Source of the DNA: Pholiota molesta
Lineage: Eukaryota > Basidiomycota > Agaricomycetes > Agaricales > Strophariaceae
DNA: 64,000 bases
Assembly: GCA_014925825.1 (NCBI GenBank)
Contig: JACGCK010000118.1
Coordinates: forward strand, 83,669 to 147,668
Direction of reading: 5' to 3'
Made by a program: the position numbers and the translations under genes. This document shows, in pieces, positions 46,584 through 57,743 of the stretch; position 1 is the first letter of the stretch, and the number at the start of each line of letters is the position of its first letter. Below the pieces are notes generated by a model. That model was not told the DNA's origin and ran no database searches. It was given only the letters and a program-made list of their open reading frames with translations.

Positions 46584-46973
46584 TGAAAATAGATATGAAC
46601 TCCAGACGGAAATGGTGTGAGTAGGAGAGGAAAGTGGGGTGAAATCTTGAAATGGCTGGAAAGGAGGCGGTAGTGTCGATATCTACGTGGATTTGACGCG
46701 CATCCTTAGTTCAAAAAAGGAAAGCAGGAATCCTCCTTCACGCAGATCGTTTATAAAGAGCTATCGTTGAGCCTTTTTGAGTTTTGATTCACTTTGGTGG
46801 CAGGAAGCAGCTTGGGCCAGCCTGCCACTGGTCGTTTAACGGAAAGTTACATAAGCGTTAGACTTGTTTAGCCTCGAGATCATTGCTTGATGCCATCAAA
46901 AGGGTGGGACGACCGGCACTGTCCTGGTGTCCAGCACACGTTCCTCAACATTCACCACGACGAGCGCAACACC
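46584..46973. other. Divergent promoter region
   Basis: Shared upstream region between the transporter (minus) and the Yip1-family gene (plus). No specific element identified. Confidence 0.5.
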
Positions 46974-48215
46974 ATGGCCTACGTCCAAGTCGAGGCAGAC
47001 GACGTCAGTATGCAACAATATCTTTCAAATCAGTTTTCTTACACGTTTTCTATCTATCACAGCAACGGTTAGAAGAAGGGCCTGAAGGTCTCCAGTTCAA
47101 ATGTATGCGCGCAGTCCAGCGTTGTCCTCCATGTTGAGGCCTAATGACTATTTTGATAGCATTCCTCGGCTCAGAGGCATCGAACAACAATCCCAACTCG
47201 CCCAGAACTGCTGGAGTAGGAAACGCGGACAGACGTAAGTGTTTCTGTGCTCGTCTGTACAAGTCACACCGTTGTGCATGCAACAGGATCTGATGTCATT
47301 GGATTACCCCAGGATATCTAGCAGACGAGAATCAAAGAAAAGGCAGCGGAAGCTTCTGGAATGTTGAATACTATCAACCCTACTTCGATGTGGACACCCA
47401 CACGGTATGTCTTTGCTTGCTATCGAACTTGAAAGACCCTACTCACCCTTTTGAAGGTGTTGCAAAGATGTTACACCACTCTCATTCCAACAGAAGCGCG
47501 AACCTATATTCCAACACATCTCAACCCTCCTGACCTATACGGACCTTTCTGGACACTCACGACCCTCATATTCGCACTCTTCCTCTCGTCCTCCCTCGGT
47601 GCTTCCATCGCCAAATACCTGTCATCAAACGCCGAGTATGACTACGACTTCCAGCTTCTCAGTATCGCAGTGACCATAGTGTACTCTTATGGCCTTGCGG
47701 TGCCCGTCCTGCTTTGGCTAGCGCTTCGATACATTGGTGTCGGAGAATGGAGTGTGATAGAAGCGCTATCGGTATGGGGTTATGCTCAATTCGTTTGGAT
47801 TCCTGTCGCAGTTAGTTTCGACGATTCTTCTGACCGATACCTCATATTGATGCATCATATCTGTACTTTAGGTTCTCTGCGTCATTCCAGTACCCATCGT
47901 CCGTTGGGTGTTAGTAGCCCTAGCCTTCGGGCTCTCGGGCTGGTTCCTTGGATCAAACATCTATCCCATCCTTGCATCTGTCAGTTTTTCTCGATTCCTT
48001 CTACCACATCTCCATCTCATTATCCTTCCCACCAGGCCGAAGCAAAAGCAACGCGGTTGCTCATCATCCTATTAGGCGCAATCCACCTAGGCATCGCCAT
48101 CGCCTTCAAAGTGCTGTTCTTCAGCTACTACGTCGTCGATAAAATCGGGATGGACATCCCTCTTCCAGGAGATGATGCGGGTACCGGAAATACCACTGTT
48201 CCGCGGTGGACATGA
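46974..48215 (+). CDS. Yip1-domain Golgi membrane protein (YIPF1/2-like)
   Basis: Seven exons chain from ATG 46974 (MAYVQVEADDQRLEEGPEGL) to the stop at 48213-48215, giving about 265 residues. The soluble N-terminus ends with SFWNVEYYQPYFDVDTHTVL, then HLNPPDLYGPFWTLTTLIFA. The DLYGPFW motif is the hallmark of Yip1-domain proteins. Five membrane segments follow: LFLSSSLGASIAKYL, IAVTIVYSYGLAVPVLLWLA, WIPVAVLCVIPVPIVRWVL, LLIILLGAIHLGIAIAF and the segment between. Family members sit in Golgi/early endosomal membranes and bind Rab GTPases in vesicle traffic. An acceptor choice near 47310 was made so that the exon reads YLADENQRKGSGSF. Confidence 0.85.
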
Positions 48216-49825
48216 TCGTTGGGAAGTCAGGTATCTGGTTTTGGATTTTATTATTATTAGATGGGTACGAGCCTTACACTCATCGCAGATTACTTATGGG
48301 CGCTGTAATATAGGTTCATTACCACATAATACTATCAAACAATATAAATGTTGATAGGACCTTCCTAAGATTTCTCGAATCATTCGCAATGGCTTCGACA
48401 TTGCATGCTGGCGACGTCCCCAGATGAGTACTTGTTGATTGTACAGAACTGTTATTCATGCTGGCCCGTCATGATGGGAAAAATACATCAAGAACCTAGC
48501 AAGACGTTGCTATTCCCCGTCCGTCGCTGAAATAATTGACCCCTATGCACCTCTATCAGCCGCTCCTTTACTCCAAGAAGCTCTTCTACTTCTTTTTCTT
48601 TTTCAGGACAAGGAGCTGTTGTGCCCCTAAAGCGGGCACCTGTTATGCTATTTCAACGGATATTGCGCCATTCCCTTGATTTGTCTATGAACGTGTTCCG
48701 TATTAGACTATCCGTGCCTTTTTCTCTCTCGAAAAGCGTATTTGAACAATCTCGATGAATTGGCTTCCATCGACGATCGAGCACTATCGACTTCAAGGAC
48801 TCTAATCAATCTATTCCGTAGCCTCAGCGCCCTACGTCCTCGATAAATATAACGGGTATGTTTTTTCTAATAAGTATTCGACCCACTTCGGCCAAGGGCC
48901 CGGCCAGCGTCGAGAACATCTCAAGAAGGAACTGCCGGCCCACTAGATATCGTGAGTCGTATGTCTGCAGAATACTTATTTGTTTCTGGACCTTGCGCTG
49001 ATGATTCCAAACTTATTCAAGGGTGAAAACGTGGGTGTACACTCTTTCCAATTAATTCTACTATAGAGCACGCAAAGTTCAGTCCCCTTGACGACTTTCC
49101 GACGACCGAGACCTACATTTAAGCGTTGAAAATCGATTGTTTAGTTCTATACTTAAATGAAATATTCTCATTGAACACCACCCTCCAGACTTACTCCAGA
49201 CCTTGTGGTTGACTTGAACAACACTCTTCACGTCATAGGTCGTTCTCGCGCTGAAGTCGCCTGTCGAAGTGGGTGGGTGCATCAGTAAGATGACTTGAGG
49301 GTGACAGATTGTTGCTACCATAGCTTTGGCCCCGCTGTCGATGAAGCACATGAACTGAACACCGTGTGCAAGAGGGATTGCTTCGAGCGCACAAGGTTAT
49401 GGCGACATCAAGCGACATCAAATATGTATAACATATTGGGGACCCGCTTGGCAGCTCGACGGCAGTCCAGAGCAGGATAGCAGCTTCTCTACGCCCATCC
49501 TTGTCATTATCTGCTGCACCCATTTCTTACTATGTAATAACTAATGTATTTCTCAACCACTTGTGCGTGCCACTTGTATAACAGTGAAAAATGATCTGCC
49601 TACTAGGAGCCCATTTACTCCCCGGTCTAATACCCTTAATGAACACCGGGCGATCAGAGATAGTTTTAAAGATAGGCTGTGGCACTATTTTTAATTGTAA
49701 GCTGTCTTTATCCCAACCACAAATACACATTGTTGGAAAGGTTGACATTCGTGTCCAACATGCTCTGGCAGATCTGAGTCTCTTGCATACTATTTTTGAG
49801 CAAGAAAAAACTTGCCAAATAATCG
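48216..49825. other. Intergenic, no gene recognised
   Basis: The largest gene-free stretch, about 1.6 kb. Frames are all below 115 codons, overlapping, and without family resemblance. No inverted or direct repeats of note were seen. Confidence 0.45.
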
Positions 49826-49833
49826 TATAAAAA
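49826..49833 (+). promoter_or_regulatory. TATA box of the secreted repeat protein gene
   Basis: TATAAAAA lies about 180 bp before the ATG at 50009. The interval between them is rich in CTTT/CCTTTCTTTT pyrimidine tracts typical of strongly expressed fungal genes. Confidence 0.5.
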
Positions 49834-50008
49834 GAGACAAAAGGGTGGATTGATTTCCCAAGTCTCATCCTTTCAAATCTTCCATTTCATTTGAAGACCT
49901 GGTGTCCAGTCTTTCTTTTTCCTTTCTTTTTTCTGCTTTCGATTGATTATCCCAGCTCAATACCTAGTCACTCTTCTTTCATCTCCTAAGGCTGACCACA
50001 TCACCGAC

Positions 50009-51314
50009 ATGGCCAGACTTTCAAGGACTCTTTTAGCCTCGATTCTTACGGTCTGCCTCTGGCAGTCATCAATCGCTGGTAAGTCCATTAATATGAGGTA
50101 CATTTTTCCTTTGACTGACAGCTGTTATTAAGCTCCCGTATATCAACCCCAAGTTGATGTCCGTTCTCTCGAACAGCGTGCTTCGCTCAGCGACATCCTC
50201 CAAAACATCGAATGCTCGGCCTCAGCGAACGCCGTTGTTTCTGGCCTGGGATCCGCGCTGGGTGTCCTCACCAAAATCAACACCACAGACACCACCATCA
50301 CCAAGGACCTCGCCAGCGTGAAGGACTTCCTGACCAAGGCGCGAAACGTCGGCCAGGCCATTGTGGGCGCTTGTAACAAGGCGAAGAGCACTGCTGCGTC
50401 TAGCGCTGCTGCTTCTGCTGCAAGTTCAGCCGCGAAGGCCGCGAGCTCTGCTTGTACGTTCGCACTTGCGAAATTGTCTTTACATGGCATCTAATGATTC
50501 ATACAGCCAAGGGATCGTCGAGCGGATCGTCAGGGTCTGCAAACAAAGGATCCGCTGCGTCTACGGCTGCTTCCACTGGTATGTGCACACCAGGTGTCTG
50601 TCGAATAGTATCGACTAACTTTTTGTGTTTAGCCTCTGCCGCCGCGTCGACTGACTTGACAGCCACTTGTGAGTATTTCGCAGAACAAACTACTATCACA
50701 ATGTTCTGACTTGTTAATCTGCAGCGACTGCGGCCGCAGCTGCCGCTAGCGCTACCGACGTCACGAGCACGGACTCTGCTGCTGCCTCCGCTGCGACAGA
50801 TGCCACAAGCACAGATTCTGCTGATGCGGCCGCCTCGACGGATGCCACAAGCACCGACTCCGCCGACGCTGCCACTTCAACAGACGCAACTACCACTGAC
50901 ACCGCCGATGACGCCGCCTCGACTGATGCAACCAGCACAGACTCTGCGGACGCCGCCACATCGACGGATGCTGCCGACGCGACTGACGATGGTACAGATG
51001 TCGCCACGGACGACACCACGGGGGACGATACCACGGACGATGCGACTGCCGACGATGTTGCTGATGGCGCCGACGATGGTTCAGACGGCACCGACGATTC
51101 CACAGGCGATGCCGACCCATCGCTAGACGATGGCAGCGACGTCTCTGCGGATGACGGCAGCGACGATTCTGTGGATGATAGCAGCGACGACACTGGGGAC
51201 GACGGCAGCGATGATTTCGGCGACGATGGTGGTGACGATGGTGGTGACGATGGTGGTGACGATGTGGTGACGACGGTGGCGAGATGTGGTGACGATGGCG
51301 GTGATGATTTCTGA
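50009..51314 (+). CDS. Secreted Ala/Ser/Thr/Asp-rich repeat protein
   Basis: Exons joined through introns at about 50082, 50457, 50580 and 50670 give about 330 residues. The start MARLSRTLLASILTVCLWQS is a good signal peptide ending near SSIAAAP. The globular part (LSDILQNIECSASANAVVSG, then KDFLTKARNVGQAIVGACNK) has two Cys and resembles the short helical domain of other small secreted fungal proteins. Low-complexity Ala/Ser linkers follow, then imperfect tandem STDATSTDSADAA units and a long Asp/Gly tail ending GDDGGDDF. The tail contains an out-of-place stretch VVTTVARC where two compensating frame changes have altered the GGD repeat. A role at the cell wall or outside the cell is likely but unproven. 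Confidence 0.75.
50757..50990 (+). repeat. Tandem 39-nt-like coding repeat (STDATSTDSADAA)
   Basis: At least four imperfect units encode S-T-D-A-T-S-T-D-S-A-D-A-A or close variants within the secreted protein. Confidence 0.75.
51223..51262 (+). repeat. 12-bp tandem repeat GACGATGGTGGT
   Basis: Three near-perfect copies encode DDGG and are followed by a frame-shifted relic of the same repeat. Confidence 0.75.
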
Positions 51315-51715
51315 GCAATTACTTTTACTATGCGACTCGAGCCTGAAGCGACGACGTAAATTGTAAAAGCACTGCCATCCCATGCATATTTGTCGTCTGG
51401 TTAGAATTTTTATAGCCTGATATCATTCGATCAAGCAGCTCAGAAAGCCCAGTCTAGAGTTCAACCTGAACTTCATGTGAGAACGTGAATTGAATGTGAA
51501 AGCATTCCAGAATTTGTGCGGAGCCAGTGAGAGCGAGCTGGTAGAAACCAAAGTTTTAAGATTCTAGAGTCTCCAGTTGGATGAGTCCGCAATTTCATCA
51601 GAAGATTCAAAAAGGCCTTCCTGCGAGTATAGAGTGATGCCAGTGGTGGTGGTTGGGAAAGAAACAGGTTCGGGAATTTCCGGTAGCACCAACATCCTGT
51701 TCTCCTCCTGCCACC
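51315..51715. other. Intergenic
   Basis: 3' region of the secreted protein gene and promoter of the MIC12-like gene. No feature recognised. Confidence 0.5.
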
Positions 51716-52276
51716 ATGTCCTTTCTCCTAGGACCCGTCTCTGGCGCTGTGGTCGCTGGCGGGGTGAGTCTATTGTGGTATTCATATTCTCCCAATTCTA
51801 AATTAACGCGAAACAACCAGATTTACTATGGCTTTTCTAACCTCATGCAGACCCGGTACGCATACGCCCATCACTCGCTTCATACCCATTTCGCTGACAT
51901 CTCGTACTGGATTCCATATAGGACTGAGCAGCACATAAAAGAGTCCGTAGCACACTCTCATCTCATCCAACTCGTGAACATTGAACTAAAGTGCTGTCTC
52001 CTTTCTCTCAATTCCAGTCTACACGCCCTCAGCGTCCGCTCGTCGAAACACCCACCTAGTGCAAGCACCCCCACCCGCTGCAGCCCGCATCCGACCACAC
52101 CATTTCTTCCGAGATCAAGTCGCAATGGAACGAGAAATAGCCGCTGTCTTCCACGGGATCCGGAACCTCGACAGAGCGCGGTGGAGTGGGGACGGAGTCT
52201 GCTGTACGGCCCAGCGACGACGGCGGAGGGAAGAGTGACATCGGACATCACAGATCCGCCCATCGTCATGAGTTAA
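51716..52276 (+). CDS. MIC12: MICOS subunit MIC12-like protein
   Basis: Exon 1, 51716-51763, starts in a strong CCACCATG context and gives MSFLLGPVSGAVVAGG, one short membrane segment. Exon 2, 51821-51855, gives IYYGFSNLMQTR, and exon 3 begins RTEQH. This opening matches fungal MIC12/Aim5 proteins, which help organise crista junctions in the mitochondrial inner membrane. The last exon needs several single-base corrections: CC 52055-52056, AAA 52135-52137 and C52177. With these it reads LVQAPPPAAARI, EIKSQWNEKIAAVFHGIRNL and AVEWGRSLLYG, ending at 52274-52276. The terminal WG..LLYG fits the family. Assembly errors are the likeliest cause. One more shift near 52105 remains unexplained. Confidence 0.65.
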   Translation: MSFLLGPVSGAVVAGGVSLLWYSYSPNSKLTRNNQIYYGFSNLMQTRYAYAHHSLHTHFADISYWIPYRTEQHIKESVAHSHLIQLVNIELKCCLLSLNSSLHALSVRSSKHPPSASTPTRCSPHPTTPFLPRSSRNGTRNSRCLPRDPEPRQSAVEWGRSLLYGPATTAEGRVTSDITDPPIVMS

Positions 52277-52589
52277 GGTCCCCCGTATTCTCATGTTGTT
52301 TTGTTTTTGGAGAAATAGAATCATAGATACCCCTGCGAACTTCAATATCTCGATGCGCCATGCCGCAAGTCTCCCTGCGCAATGGCTTCAAACAACATAA
52401 AGGTCAGTTCTCCATACATTCAGACCTCATATGCGACCTCTATGAGAAGTCATGAAATCCAGCCATGGGATCGACGATAAACAATACAACTAGCATACAA
52501 GAGAACAAAACGTACAAAACGCGTATAGTAAAATAGAACTATGCAACAAACTAACTACAGCCTGACCTAAAGCAAGCACCCTCCACCAC
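52277..52589. other. Intergenic, convergent 3' regions
   Basis: Between the MIC12-like and BRO1 gene ends. Nothing recognised. Confidence 0.5.
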
Positions 52590-55500
52590 CTAGCGCCCAT
52601 ACCCCTGCTGCGAATACCACCAGGGGCATACGATGCAGGCGCCGGCGGGCGACTGGTAGCCCCGAATGGCTGCTGCTGGCCAGGCGGCGGGGGCGGCGGC
52701 GGGAAGCCCTGCTGCTGCTGTTGCCCCTGTGGTGGGGGGTACGCGAAATACGGCTGCTGCTGCTGGGCCGGCGGCCACTGCGACTGCTGCGACTGCTGCG
52801 ACTGCTGCTGCTGCTGCTGGCCGTAATACCCACTCTGCGGCGTCGACGACGCCGGGGCGGCGGCGGAGGGGCGCACTAGCCGCAGGGCCCGGGTTGAACG
52901 CGCCGAGACTGGCGTAGGATCGCTCGTCCCGGAGGAATACGAGGACGCGTGCGTGGGCGGGCGCGAGGGCGGCGGCGGGGGGAAGAACGACGAGAGCTGC
53001 TGCGGCTGGGGCGGTCTTTGCTGCGGTTGCTGGGACGGGGGCGACGGGGGCGCGGACGCGTATTGGTTGCGTACGGCTGCTGATACGGGTACTGCGATGG
53101 CTGGCTCGAAGGGGCGGCGGCGGGGCGCTCGCATACGATGGCTGGTAGTGCTGCTGCTGCTGCTGCTGCTGCTGTGGTTGGCCAGCCCCATAAGGCGACG
53201 AAGCGCCGTCGCCATACTGTGAATTTGCAGGCGCTGGGGAGTTCCTCTGCCACGACTGCTGCGGCTGGGAGTGGGGAGGAGTGTCTCGCAGACTCATAGA
53301 CGAAAATGTGTTGTCGAGCGTCGATCTCGACTGTGGGGGCGGGGCACAGGTGGCTTGGCAGCGAGCGGGGGTGGCGACGTTGCCGCCGAGAGTCGCTTCT
53401 CCGTCTCGAGCTTCGCTATCAGCGCCTCGCGCTCGACCTGCCTTTCCGACACGAACGACCGCACATGCGTATGAAGCTTCGCTGTGAGATCTGTCAGTTC
53501 CGTGTAGAACTGGAGCCCTTTCCTAGAAATACCAAAGAAATGTCAGAGATGACAACCGATGTCACCGCGGTGAATTTCACGTACGCCAGTCCGTCTCGCA
53601 CTTCCATATACCCATCTCGAGCTCTCGAGAACCGCCTGACCGTATCCTTCTTCCTCTTCTCCCGCTCGTCCCACTTCCTCGCACCAGCACCACGCCCTGC
53701 GTGGTCTTTCAGGCCTTTCCAGAGCGTGGTTAGCTCCTGGAGCGCGACTTCTTGATGATGCACGGTCGATGTCAAACGCTGCTGATAGGGTTTAAATTTC
53801 TCTAGCTCAGCGGCGAATAGCGTAGGCTCGACACCGCTGTTCCGGCGATTCAGGAGCAGAAGGTGGGACACATCGTCGGATTGAATCTATTGTTGAGATT
53901 AAATTCAGCATTAACACGAATGAAATATTAGAAGACGAACTTTTTCTTTGAGATCCTTGAGTACTTCGGCACGTTCTTTCGAGATCAGATTCAGTCTCGT
54001 CAGCCTATCCTCAATCTCATCCACGTATCCCCTAATCTTCTTCCTCTCCTTCTCATCGTCTCCCTCGTCCACATCCAGCTCCAGCAGATTATCTGGCTTC
54101 GACCCGCCCCGCTCCGTGAACAGCTGCTCCACCTGTGGGCTCAGCAGCAGCTGTATATCACCCCTGACCGCGTCCCACAGCGCAGCGACCTGCTGGTCCG
54201 ACGCCGCCGCGGCCTCGAGCGCGCCGCGATGCGCCTTCATATCCTGCCTTAGCGTCTTCGTCAGCGTTGCGCTCGGCGCCTGCGCCCAGCGGTGCCCGTA
54301 CGCGACGCGCCGCGCCTCGCACTCGCGCGACTCCGCATCGAGCGCGCGCGCCGCGCCGTCGAGGTCCTCGTGCACCGCGCCCTTCAGGCCGTCGAGCGCG
54401 CGCATGAGGCCGGCGACGCCGTCGCGGTCCTCGACGAGCGCGATGTCCTCCTTCCACCGGCGCACGTCGAGCGGGACCTCGTCGCCGCCCGCGACCGCGC
54501 CGTCCGCGACCGCCCGGAAGCGGAGCAGCCCCTCCTTCACGCCGAGCCCGTCGAGCGCGCTGCGCGCCTCGCCCTCGGCCGCGTCCGCCTTCTCGACCTC
54601 GCCGCGCACGAGCTTCGCCTTCTCCTCCGAGTACACGCTCGCGCTCTCGTGCACGCTGAGCGGCACGAGGCGGAGGAAGAAGTCCTGCCCGATCGTCTTC
54701 TGCACGTCGGGCTGCGCGTAGACCTCGTGGATGTGGATCGGCGTCGCCACGACCGTCTTCTCGACCACGGGCAGGCTCTCGAACGCGGGCACGACGGCGT
54801 TGTAGATGAGGTCGTTCTCGCGCTGCGCCTCGCTCTTCTTGTCGGTGCAGAGGACGAGGTGGGCCTTGGTGCGCTCCTGGATGGCGGTGCCGGCGTCGAC
54901 GGGGAGGTTGGGCGACATGTTGGAGACGAACATGGAGGCGAAGCTCGTGGCGGCGCGGTTGGCCTCTTTTGCGAGGGATTCGGCCTGGATGAAGCGCTGG
55001 AGGGCTTCGCCGTGCTTGCCACTGGTGTTGTCTGCGAGGCCGCGGTAATATTGTGCGAGCGAGGAAAAGTATTTGGATTTGATCTGGACCAAGTCAGTGG
55101 TGTGTAGAATATCAACAGGATATAGCTACCTGGATAATCGTGACCCAATTTCTGTCGAAGATGCCCTTGCCCATGAACTCCTTGACTTCCTCGGACAATG
55201 ACGTATACATCGACGCCGCCTGAGAAGCGATCTTGGCCACGAGCGCACTGCTCTTCTTCTCGTCGGTGCATTTCTCGAAAAAGATCTCGGTGGACTGTGC
55301 GAGAATGATGTTGATGAGGAACTTGACGACCTCGCGCGAGAGATCTGTGGAGGGGGCGTGGAGGAAATTCTCATTGATATAAGTCAGCATGCCGGCACAA
55401 GTGCGGAAGTAGTAGAAGGCGCGTTTGAGGCCCTCGGGGTCGGAGCGGCTCTGGGATGCAGCGATCGCGGAGTGGGTGACGGCGATCTGGAAGAGGACGG

Positions 55501-55885
55501 AAGCCTTCTCGTAGGCGATGGAGGTCTGTGTGATCAGCTTGTTTGTGAACGCGTCGTGCCAGGGGAAGTTGACCCGGATTTCGGAGAAGCGCAGCTCCAG
55601 CAGCTCCAACTGGCCAAAGTACTTGTAGAGCAGGTCGCGGGCTGTGCCGGGGCGGTCAGCTCGTCGGGGCAGGGTGTGTCTGGAATGGTGTCACTCACCT
55701 GTGATGTCGCTTCCGGCACCCCGTATGGCATCCTGTCGACACCGCTGCAGCTGGAGGTACTCGGCAGTGTAGTTATCTGGGTTCTCGCCGTAGGACTGGG
55801 CGATGAGATTGCGGATGGGAGTGGTCCAGTCGACCTCCTCGGTGGTCTTCTTTGGGATGGATATCATGGGAGATTGGTGCGCCAT
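52590..55885 (-). CDS. BRO1: BRO1/ALIX-family endosomal sorting protein
   Basis: Minus-strand exons 55699-55885, 55130-55641, about 53942-55083, then further exons to a stop at 52590-52592. The N-terminus (MAHQSPMISIPKKTTEEVDW, ARDLLYKYFGQLELLELRF, FYYFRTCAGMLTYINENFL, GKGIFDRNWVTIIQIKSKYF) is the banana-shaped BRO1 domain that binds the ESCRT-III protein Snf7. The next 400 residues are the coiled V domain (LRQDMKAHRGALEAAAASDQ, KIRGYVDEIEDRLTRLNLI). The tail is Pro/Gln-rich. The tail reads in three frames with at least four breaks, beginning at the G run 53335-53339; the pieces join into SMSLRDTPPHSQPQQSW, PSPPSQQPQQRPPQPQQ and YSQQGYGR. PalA/Rim20 is the alternative assignment, but the N-terminal sequence favours BRO1. 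An in-frame ATG at 55966 is possible. Confidence 0.87.
53151..53174. repeat. CTG/CAG microsatellite coding for poly-Gln
   Basis: Eight uninterrupted CTG units (CAG on the coding strand) in the BRO1 tail. Shorter CTG runs lie near 52790-52820 and 52705-52720. Confidence 0.85.
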
Positions 55886-56546
55886 CGCTGAGGCTGGGGC
55901 TGGCTGTCGTGGTGCAAAGAAGAGTGTCGAGCCTACTGCGGACGACCTGAAGGTGAGATGGATCACAGCGGACCGATGGATGGGGTGGGCCGCAGTTCTG
56001 GTAACGCTCCTTACGAGCGCCCAGGACGGGACCCGGCGCTCTGGTCCCTATCAGGTTTGTTTGCCAATCCCTCTGGGTCCAAACAATGGGTGAAGGAATC
56101 TGAAGGAATCCTATAAGTTCTGCTAAGATCTTGCTAAGATCCCATACAATGGTTGCAAACGTAGGGTAAGAGAGGCTTTTATCACATTGTCATAAAACAC
56201 CACAAAATGCTCGGAACACTTCTGATGTTTGCAAGGCAGTTCTATAATAGAATTCATTAGAATGCAAAGTGATCATTACAAGGTTTGCTGAGCTGGAATC
56301 CTACGCGAGGAATTTGAGAGTTACAAGTCCTTGGAAAGCTTGCAAAAACTTTACACATAGATTCCATTGTATTTCATATCTTGTGGAGATTGATGCGCTA
56401 TCGCTGGGGCTGGGGCTGGCCGTCGTGGTGGAAAGAAGAGTGTCAAGCCTATGGAGCTGTGAGGCCTGTTTGCCACCCCCGCTCAGACCAAACAATGTGC
56501 TCACGGTTGGTCCCGTCGTCCTCTGGCCATCTCATCACTCTACACA
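55886..56546. other. BRO1/MIC10 divergent promoter with an internal duplication
   Basis: The BRO1 5' end and upstream sequence (GCCATCGCTGAGGCTGGGGC at 55882 onward, including the AAGAAGAGTGTC..GCCTA stretch and GTTTGCCA...CCAAACAATG near 56056) recurs at 56396-56500 in front of MIC10. The intervening 56100-56390 is AT-rich. The duplication carries a copy of the BRO1 start region but no open gene. Confidence 0.75.
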
Positions 56547-57037
56547 ATGTCCGCCACCGAAAAGCCTGTTGCCAGCGAGGACATCCTTGGTCAGAAGGTA
56601 CGCGAGTCTCCTCTCACTGCCCCAAATTTCACTCAATGGTCGTCGCAGTATGATCGGTGCTGTAGGTCTTGTGCTATACTCCTCTAATAGTCAATTAACG
56701 ACGGACTCGTACTAGTGGCGGACCTTCTGGTGAAAGCGTGAGTCTACACATATCAGGCATTGCATACACCAGCTGACGAACGAATACCAACAGCGGTGTC
56801 GGCTTCGGCGTAGGCGTCGTAGCATCCGTCATCCTCTTCCGTCGTCCGTGTTTCTCAAGCCCTGTCTAAGGGTCGTAACTCTGAATACCCTTCCTTGCAG
56901 GACGAACATGGCCCATCGCGCTGTCCACCGGATTCGGCGCCGGAGCTGCCTACGCCGACTGCGACCGCTCATTCAACCCCGCCCGCATTCCTGGCACACG
57001 CATCATCTCCCCATCCGAACTCCCTCAAAGCAAATAG
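56547..57037 (+). CDS. MIC10: MICOS subunit MIC10
   Basis: Five exons (56547-56597, 56649-56661, 56716-56737, 56794-56843, 56901-57037) give exactly 90 residues, the usual length. The 13-nt and 22-nt internal exons are required to keep the conserved KYDRCLADLLVKAGVGFG frame. The two membrane segments each carry the diagnostic glycine motif: GVGFGVGVVASVILF (GxGxGxG) and GFGAGAAYADC. MIC10 oligomers bend the mitochondrial inner membrane at crista junctions. The Cys-containing tail (DRSFNPARIPGTRI) is also typical. The gene lies about 4 kb from the MIC12-like gene with BRO1 between them. No frame breaks. Confidence 0.92.
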
Positions 57038-57225
57038 ACGACGAATGTTAGATTTTATTTCGAAAGGCGGGAAAGCAGGCATGACAAGCGTCGAGCGCAA
57101 ACATAGCGGTCTATTTGTGGTGGTAGATGAGTTACTAGTATTTTTCAAACGCGTTGCCAGCATAGAGCTCTTTCCATGTATTCTACACACCAAACGGCTT
57201 CAGCATCCTTGTCCGCCTCCGTAGC

Positions 57226-57497
57226 TCATTCCCCTCCCTTACTCGCGTCCTTTTGCTCGGAATCAAGTAGCCTGACAGTGCTATTCTGCTGATCCAAAGC
57301 ACCGGGCAGTTTTCTCTGCTCCTCGCCGAGATAAAGGCGTTTGTACAACACAACTACATGAACACCGCGCGTGTGAATTGCATTTCCAACACGAATATTG
57401 AGTAGTAACTCTTACACGAAGAAGCCACGAGGATGGGCAGAGACACAATGATCAGGCGTATCCGGCGAGCTTCGAGCGACAGTTGTGGTTTGGCCAT
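57226..57497 (-). CDS. Small single-pass membrane protein, probably mitochondrial
   Basis: Two exons separated by an intron of about 60 nt (donor GTAAGAG, acceptor TGTAG) give about 69 residues from ATG 57497 to the stop at 57226-57228. The sequence starts MAKPQLSLEARRIRLIIVSL and has one hydrophobic segment (LIIVSLPILVASSFVLY) followed by KRLYLGEEQRKLPGALDQ and a charged tail. A short basic start, a single helix and an LGEEQRKLP tail suggest a small mitochondrial or ER membrane subunit. No family name can be given with confidence. The intron boundaries fit the codon phase exactly. Confidence 0.65.
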
Positions 57498-57743
57498 CGT
57501 GCGCGCTGGGTGATGGTGGTAGTCGCGGAAAGAAGTGTGCAAGGCGAACGCGTCGGGGTCGCGGAATCAAAAGTCACACAAACTCCATTCACAAAATAAA
57601 CAGTAGACTCCTAGATAATAAAATCTCACAAACTACTTAATACACAAAGCCAGTGCAAATCCGGCCAATTAACAAGAATTAAAACACGATGATATCAGAT
57701 ATACAGCGGGACAAGAACGAACAAAAAAGCGATCCATCCTCCC

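Noticed and set aside
48900..49868. Short frames between the Yip1-family and secreted protein genes
   Set aside because: All below 115 codons, on both strands, without resemblance. Treated as intergenic.
51223..51300. 12-bp tandem repeat as part of a CRISPR-like or minisatellite array
   Set aside because: It is a three-copy in-frame coding repeat without spacers.
54292..55107. Plus-strand frame of about 270 codons opposite BRO1
   Set aside because: It is a GC-driven shadow of the BRO1 coding strand, rich in Leu/Arg/Asp with no domain.
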